Assembly (NCBI GenBank): GCA_017536845.1
Contig: JAFWCP010000461.1
Coordinates: 1 to 16,044 of the forward strand
Source of the DNA: Solobacterium sp.
GTDB lineage: Bacteria; Bacillota_I; Bacilli_A; Erysipelotrichales; Erysipelotrichaceae
Direction: 5' to 3'
Length of the DNA stretch: 16,044 bases
Shown here: one piece after another, positions 13,584-16,044 of the stretch
How the letters are laid out: each line of letters opens with the position of its first letter
Numbering within the stretch: the first letter of the stretch is position 1
Position numbers and translations under genes: made by a program
The notes under the pieces: generated by a model
Databases searched by the model: none
What the model saw: the letters and a program-made list of their open reading frames with translations, nothing else
Told to the model about the DNA's origin: nothing

Positions 13584-14426
13584 ATGACTGAGACAAAGAA
13601 ACTCTCAAAGAGAGCCCTCAGCAAGGGCTTCCATAACTGGTATTACGGAAACCTGACATGCTTCTCCCAGGAGCATATGCAGACATTCGGCTATCTCGTT
13701 TCCATGCTGCCGCTGGTAGAAGAACTGTATGCCGGCGATGAGGAAAAGAAGGCTGCCGCAATGAACACTTATACAGCATTCTTCAACACAGAGCCTCAGC
13801 TCGGTGCCATCGTTGTCGGTATTACCGCCGGTCTGGAAGAAGCACGTGCAAACGGCCAGGAAGATGTTGATGATGAAACCATCAACGGTCTGCGTGCCGG
13901 TCTGATGGGTCCGATTGCCGGTATCGGTGACTCCCTTGTCGTCGGTACGGTCATCCCGATCCTGCTTGGCATAGCCATGGGCATGTCCACCGGCGGCTCG
14001 CCGCTGGGCGCCATCTTCTACATCGTCGTATGGAACCTGTTTGCCTACTTCGGCATGAAGCTTGTGTACTTCAAGGGCTATGAACTTGGTACAAAGGCTG
14101 TTGAATTCCTGATCGGCGACATCGGTGAGGCGATTCGTGAAGCTGTTACCACCCTGGGCGGTATCGTCATCGGTGCGGTCTCCGCAACATGGGTCAGCGT
14201 CAAGACAAGTTTCAAACTGCTTAATGATGCCGGCGAGGCATATATGGTTCTGCAGGAAAAACTGGATTCCGTATTCCCGGGCATCCTGACAGCAATCTTC
14301 GTCATTTTCTGCTGGTGGCTGATGTCCAAGAAGCGCCTCTCTCCGCTGAAGGTCATGCTGCTGCTGGTCATTATCGCCTTTATTGGCGTTCTTGTCGGTT
14401 TCTTCGATCCGAACCTCACATACTGA
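13584..14426 (+). CDS. PTS system mannose/fructose/sorbose family, EIID membrane component (LevG-like)
   Basis: A 280-residue membrane subunit, found only in the mannose-type PTS. The family features are visible: 'LSKRALSKGFHNWYYGN' near the N-terminus, 'EPQLGAIVVGITAGLEEARANG' near 75, 'INGLRAGLMGPIAGIGDSLV' near 105, and hydrophobic segments at the C-terminus ending 'VGFFDPNLTY'. I chose ATG 13584 because GAGGAGGAAA at 13568-13577 is well placed for it; an in-frame ATG at 13560 would overlap the EIIC tail. It completes the EIIA-EIIB-EIIC-EIID set, so the operon alone could carry out uptake and phosphorylation with the general proteins EI and HPr. Confidence 0.92.
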   Translation: MTETKKLSKRALSKGFHNWYYGNLTCFSQEHMQTFGYLVSMLPLVEELYAGDEEKKAAAMNTYTAFFNTEPQLGAIVVGITAGLEEARANGQEDVDDETINGLRAGLMGPIAGIGDSLVVGTVIPILLGIAMGMSTGGSPLGAIFYIVVWNLFAYFGMKLVYFKGYELGTKAVEFLIGDIGEAIREAVTTLGGIVIGAVSATWVSVKTSFKLLNDAGEAYMVLQEKLDSVFPGILTAIFVIFCWWLMSKKRLSPLKVMLLLVIIAFIGVLVGFFDPNLTY

Positions 14427-14472
14427 GTTCGGTCGGATAAGAGTAAACTCCTCTTCTGTATCTTTCATTGGC

Positions 14473-14523
14473 AAAAGACGCGGCGTTTTTCCATCGGGCA
14501 CAGGAAAGACGCCGTTGTCTTTT
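14473..14523 (+). terminator. Long hairpin terminating the PTS operon
   Basis: The inner stem CGGCGTTTTTCC (14481-14492) / GGAAAGACGCCG (14503-14514) has 12 pairs including one T-G, with a 10-base loop. After a 1x2 internal loop an outer 7-bp stem AAAAGAC (14473-14479) / GTCTTTT (14517-14523) extends it. The inner stem followed by TTGTCTTTT works as a terminator. The outer pairing would hide that T tract, so read-through into the next gene is possible. Confidence 0.7.
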
Positions 14524-14541
14524 CCTTTCCAGGAGAAGCAT

Positions 14542-14823
14542 ATGAGCAAGGAAAAGAAAAAGGCACTGATTGAAGAAGCACAGATGCAGTCAAAGGCACT
14601 GCAGAGGATCGGGCAATGGCGGACCATCGCCTTGTTTCTGGCTGCCGTGGGCGTGGTATTTGCCTGGCTGGGGTTCAGCCGGACAGACATCCACTGGATT
14701 GTCGGGGTGTTCGGCATCCTGATGACCGTCATCAGCTTCCTGCTTGCGCTTGTCTTCAACATCGGCATCCGCAACGGAAACCGAAACGTGCAGAAAATAC
14801 TGGACGCCGCTGAGAAAGAGTGA
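14542..14823 (+). CDS. Small two-pass membrane protein of unknown function
   Basis: A 93-residue protein with a basic, helical N-terminus ('MSKEKKKALIEEAQMQSKAL'), two hydrophobic helices (about 28-46 and 52-75) joined by a short loop, and a polar C-terminal helix. AGGAG at 14530-14534 supports ATG 14542. The frame can be extended upstream to 14383, but that would run backwards over the PTS gene and the hairpin. I do not recognise a family. It is not the DUF956 (ManO-like) protein that often accompanies mannose-type PTS operons, since that protein is larger and soluble. It could be expressed by read-through of the preceding hairpin, but a link with the PTS is only positional. Confidence 0.75.
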   Translation: MSKEKKKALIEEAQMQSKALQRIGQWRTIALFLAAVGVVFAWLGFSRTDIHWIVGVFGILMTVISFLLALVFNIGIRNGNRNVQKILDAAEKE

Positions 14824-14855
14824 AGGCTCTTTCTTTTGGGCTTTCTGAGAACATC

Positions 14856-14881
14856 CGGCATGATTTTCATGCCGTTTTTTT
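14856..14881 (+). terminator. Rho-independent terminator
   Basis: A perfect 8-bp stem CGGCATGA (14856-14863) / TCATGCCG (14867-14874) with a TTT loop and seven T residues (14875-14881). It ends the transcript of the small membrane protein gene. Confidence 0.93.
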
Positions 14882-14921
14882 GGGCATGTATTTCAAAAGT
14901 CAGAATCACTATGATCTAGGC

Positions 14922-15266
14922 ATGAAAGAAAAGGTCTGCTACTCCGTTTCCGATATGCGGGATCTGACCGGGGTGACAAGAAAGACGCTGTTCTACTACG
15001 ACCGTACAGGACTGCTCAAACCGACTTGCCGTACAGGCGGGCAGGGGCATAAGCAGTATGATGCAGACGCCCTGTCAAGGCTGCGGCAGATTCTGATGTT
15101 CAAGAACGCCGGTCTTTCCCTGGAAGAGATTCACCGCCTGCTGGATGAAGAAAACTGTCCGGTGCGGGATATCTACAGCCACGCGCTGGCCCGGCTGATC
15201 GCGCAGAAGAAACAGAAAGAAGAAGAGATTGCCGAGCTGCAGAGGCTGATGGCCGCGCTTGGCTGA
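14922..15266 (+). CDS. MerR-family transcriptional regulator
   Basis: A 114-residue regulator of the MerR group. The winged helix-turn-helix fills residues 7-75: 'YSVSDMRDLTGVTRKTLFYYDRTGLLKP', then 'GHKQYDADALSRLRQILMFKNAGLSLEEI'. A short dimerisation coiled coil ends the chain (~95-112, 'QKKQKEEEIAELQRLMAAL'). There is no additional effector domain, so this is a short member. The start is ATG 14922; an upstream in-frame ATG at 14820 would run through the terminator. No real ribosome binding site precedes it (only AGG two bases away), and a TATGAT at 14910-14915 would place transcription start at or next to the ATG. Its ligand and target are unknown; the lipoprotein gene 58 bases downstream is a possible target. 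Confidence 0.88.
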   Translation: MKEKVCYSVSDMRDLTGVTRKTLFYYDRTGLLKPTCRTGGQGHKQYDADALSRLRQILMFKNAGLSLEEIHRLLDEENCPVRDIYSHALARLIAQKKQKEEEIAELQRLMAALG

Positions 15267-15284
15267 TCTTTTTACGGGCAGACC

Positions 15285-15299
15285 GTTCCCTAAGGGAAC
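15285..15299. promoter_or_regulatory. Short perfect inverted repeat before the lipoprotein gene
   Basis: GTTCCC (15285-15290), TAA, GGGAAC (15294-15299). It lies between the MerR stop and the lipoprotein ribosome binding site (GAAGGAGG, 15308-15315). It has no T tract, so it may be a protein-binding site rather than a terminator. The assignment is tentative. Confidence 0.35.
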
Positions 15300-15324
15300 A
15301 GATTGCAGAAGGAGGTAAAATGCA

Positions 15325-16044
15325 ATGAAGAAAACTGCAATAGCAATCGTATCCATTCTGACATGCCTTCTGGCGGGCTGTGCACAGCCTTCCTCAGAAA
15401 CCGCTTCCGCACCGATGGAAGAACAGGTGGAGATGAAACCGATCAATGCCATGGGCATCCGCATGCTGATACCGGCGGCAGGAAAAGCCGGAATGGGAGA
15501 TGATGGCTACTATATTGTGCCGGATGCATCAGATACGACAGCTGTTTCACAAATCAACCTGTTCACGCTGACAGACAAAGATGTTGAAAACATGGATCTG
15601 GTTTACGCATACTTTGAGGGATCCATCAAGGAACAGGATCCGGAGTTTACGCAGGAGGGTTTCCTGGAAGGAAGGGCGTATTACTATACGGATGATAAGG
15701 GAAACCAGAGAGAATGCACAGTGTTTCCGATTAAGGGAAACAGTATGATGGTCGTATGCCTTGCGATGAACATGTCGATGAAGCCCTACTTCGAGAAAGC
15801 CGACTTTACCAGTGCGGAAATACCTGCTGCAGCGCAGGAACCAACACCTGCACCCACACCGGTGCCGACCCCGGAACCGACGCCGGAGCCGACATTGACG
15901 GCCGAGAAGTTCAGCGCCATCAGTGAAAACATGACGCTGGTAGAAGTGCAGGAACTGCTTGGCGAAGAAGGCAGCTGCGAATACTCCTTTGACCTGATGG
16001 GCAATTCCTCCGAAACATGGCAGTTTGGCGAAAACATCTTACGC
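15325..16044 (+). CDS. Lipoprotein, 3' end outside window
   Basis: A frame of 240 codons without a stop, running off the window. The start ATG 15325 follows a strong GAAGGAGG. An ATG at 15320 gives only ATG-CAA-TGA. The N-terminus is a lipoprotein signal: 'MKKTAIAIVSILTCLLAGC' with the lipobox L-A-G-C and lipidated Cys19, so the protein is anchored to the outside of the membrane. Residues ~20-170 are unrecognised. A linker of Pro-Thr-Glu repeats ('PTPAPTPVPTPEPTPEPT', about 174-190) leads to a second domain beginning 'EKFSAISENMTLVEVQELLGEEG'. That opening resembles SmpA/BLIP-like (DUF3862-type) repeats in other Bacillota lipoproteins, but the domain is cut off by the window edge. It may be co-transcribed with the MerR-type gene. 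Confidence 0.85.
   Translation, partial: MKKTAIAIVSILTCLLAGCAQPSSETASAPMEEQVEMKPINAMGIRMLIPAAGKAGMGDDGYYIVPDASDTTAVSQINLFTLTDKDVENMDLVYAYFEGSIKEQDPEFTQEGFLEGRAYYYTDDKGNQRECTVFPIKGNSMMVVCLAMNMSMKPYFEKADFTSAEIPAAAQEPTPAPTPVPTPEPTPEPTLTAEKFSAISENMTLVEVQELLGEEGSCEYSFDLMGNSSETWQFGENILR

Noticed and set aside
12818..13624. Open frame of 268 codons on the minus strand
   Set aside because: Opposite the EIIC gene, with a His/Asp/Glu-rich translation of no recognisable family.
13605..14909. Long open frame on the minus strand (434 codons)
   Set aside because: It lies opposite the clear EIID gene, runs through the hairpin at 14473 and over the next gene, and its translation shows no domain. It arises from codon use on the other strand.
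1..16044. Mobile element, CRISPR array, tRNA or rRNA
   Set aside because: No transposase or integrase motif, no regularly spaced direct repeats, and no tRNA- or rRNA-like sequence was seen on reading either strand. This was by eye, so a computed search could still find short remnants.

Overview
The window reads as a stretch of Bacillota chromosome with moderate GC. The best guess is an Erysipelotrichia-type gut or oral bacterium, judged from the style of the wall-binding secreted protein, the clostridial-type ECF sigma/anti-sigma pair and the mannose-family PTS. This taxonomic call is inference. Nothing indicates a phage, transposon, CRISPR array, tRNA or rRNA. Genes are tightly packed and no gap without a gene exceeds 300 bases.

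Left part (1-7035). A 5'-truncated XRE-type DNA-binding protein converges on an AraC-family regulator (minus strand). Divergent from the latter is an HD-domain phosphohydrolase, followed by an ECF sigma factor whose stop overlaps the start of a single-pass membrane protein of anti-sigma type with a VIVNP-repeat extracellular stalk. Next comes a secreted protein with aromatic/glycine wall-binding-like repeats, which ends in a terminator. A small unrecognised protein follows. A VanZ-like membrane protein lies on the minus strand, and a 13-bp perfect hairpin separates these two convergent genes.

Central part (7151-11532), the most interesting region. One tightly coupled operon encodes a membrane-anchored periplasmic-binding-type sugar sensor, a histidine kinase, a NarL-type response regulator and a second membrane-anchored solute-binding protein of the ABC family 1 type, with no permease or ATPase. 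The kinase frame is interrupted by one in-frame TAA exactly between the membrane sensor half and the catalytic half.

Right-centre part (11661-14426). A complete mannose-family PTS follows: EIIA, EIIB, EIIC, EIID. The arrangement resembles the four-component LevQRST system next to the LevDEFG PTS of Streptococcus mutans. Upstream of both operons lies an almost identical palindrome, ATGACAA(A/T)TGTCAT, with 13 of 14 positions shared. This is the likely operator through which the sensor system controls itself and the PTS. The inferred circuit is: extracellular sugar is bound by one or both anchored binding proteins, the kinase signals to the regulator, the regulator binds the palindromes, and PTS uptake is induced.

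Right end (14473-16044). A long hairpin, a 93-residue two-pass membrane protein, a terminator, a MerR-family regulator and a 3'-truncated lipoprotein that runs off the window.
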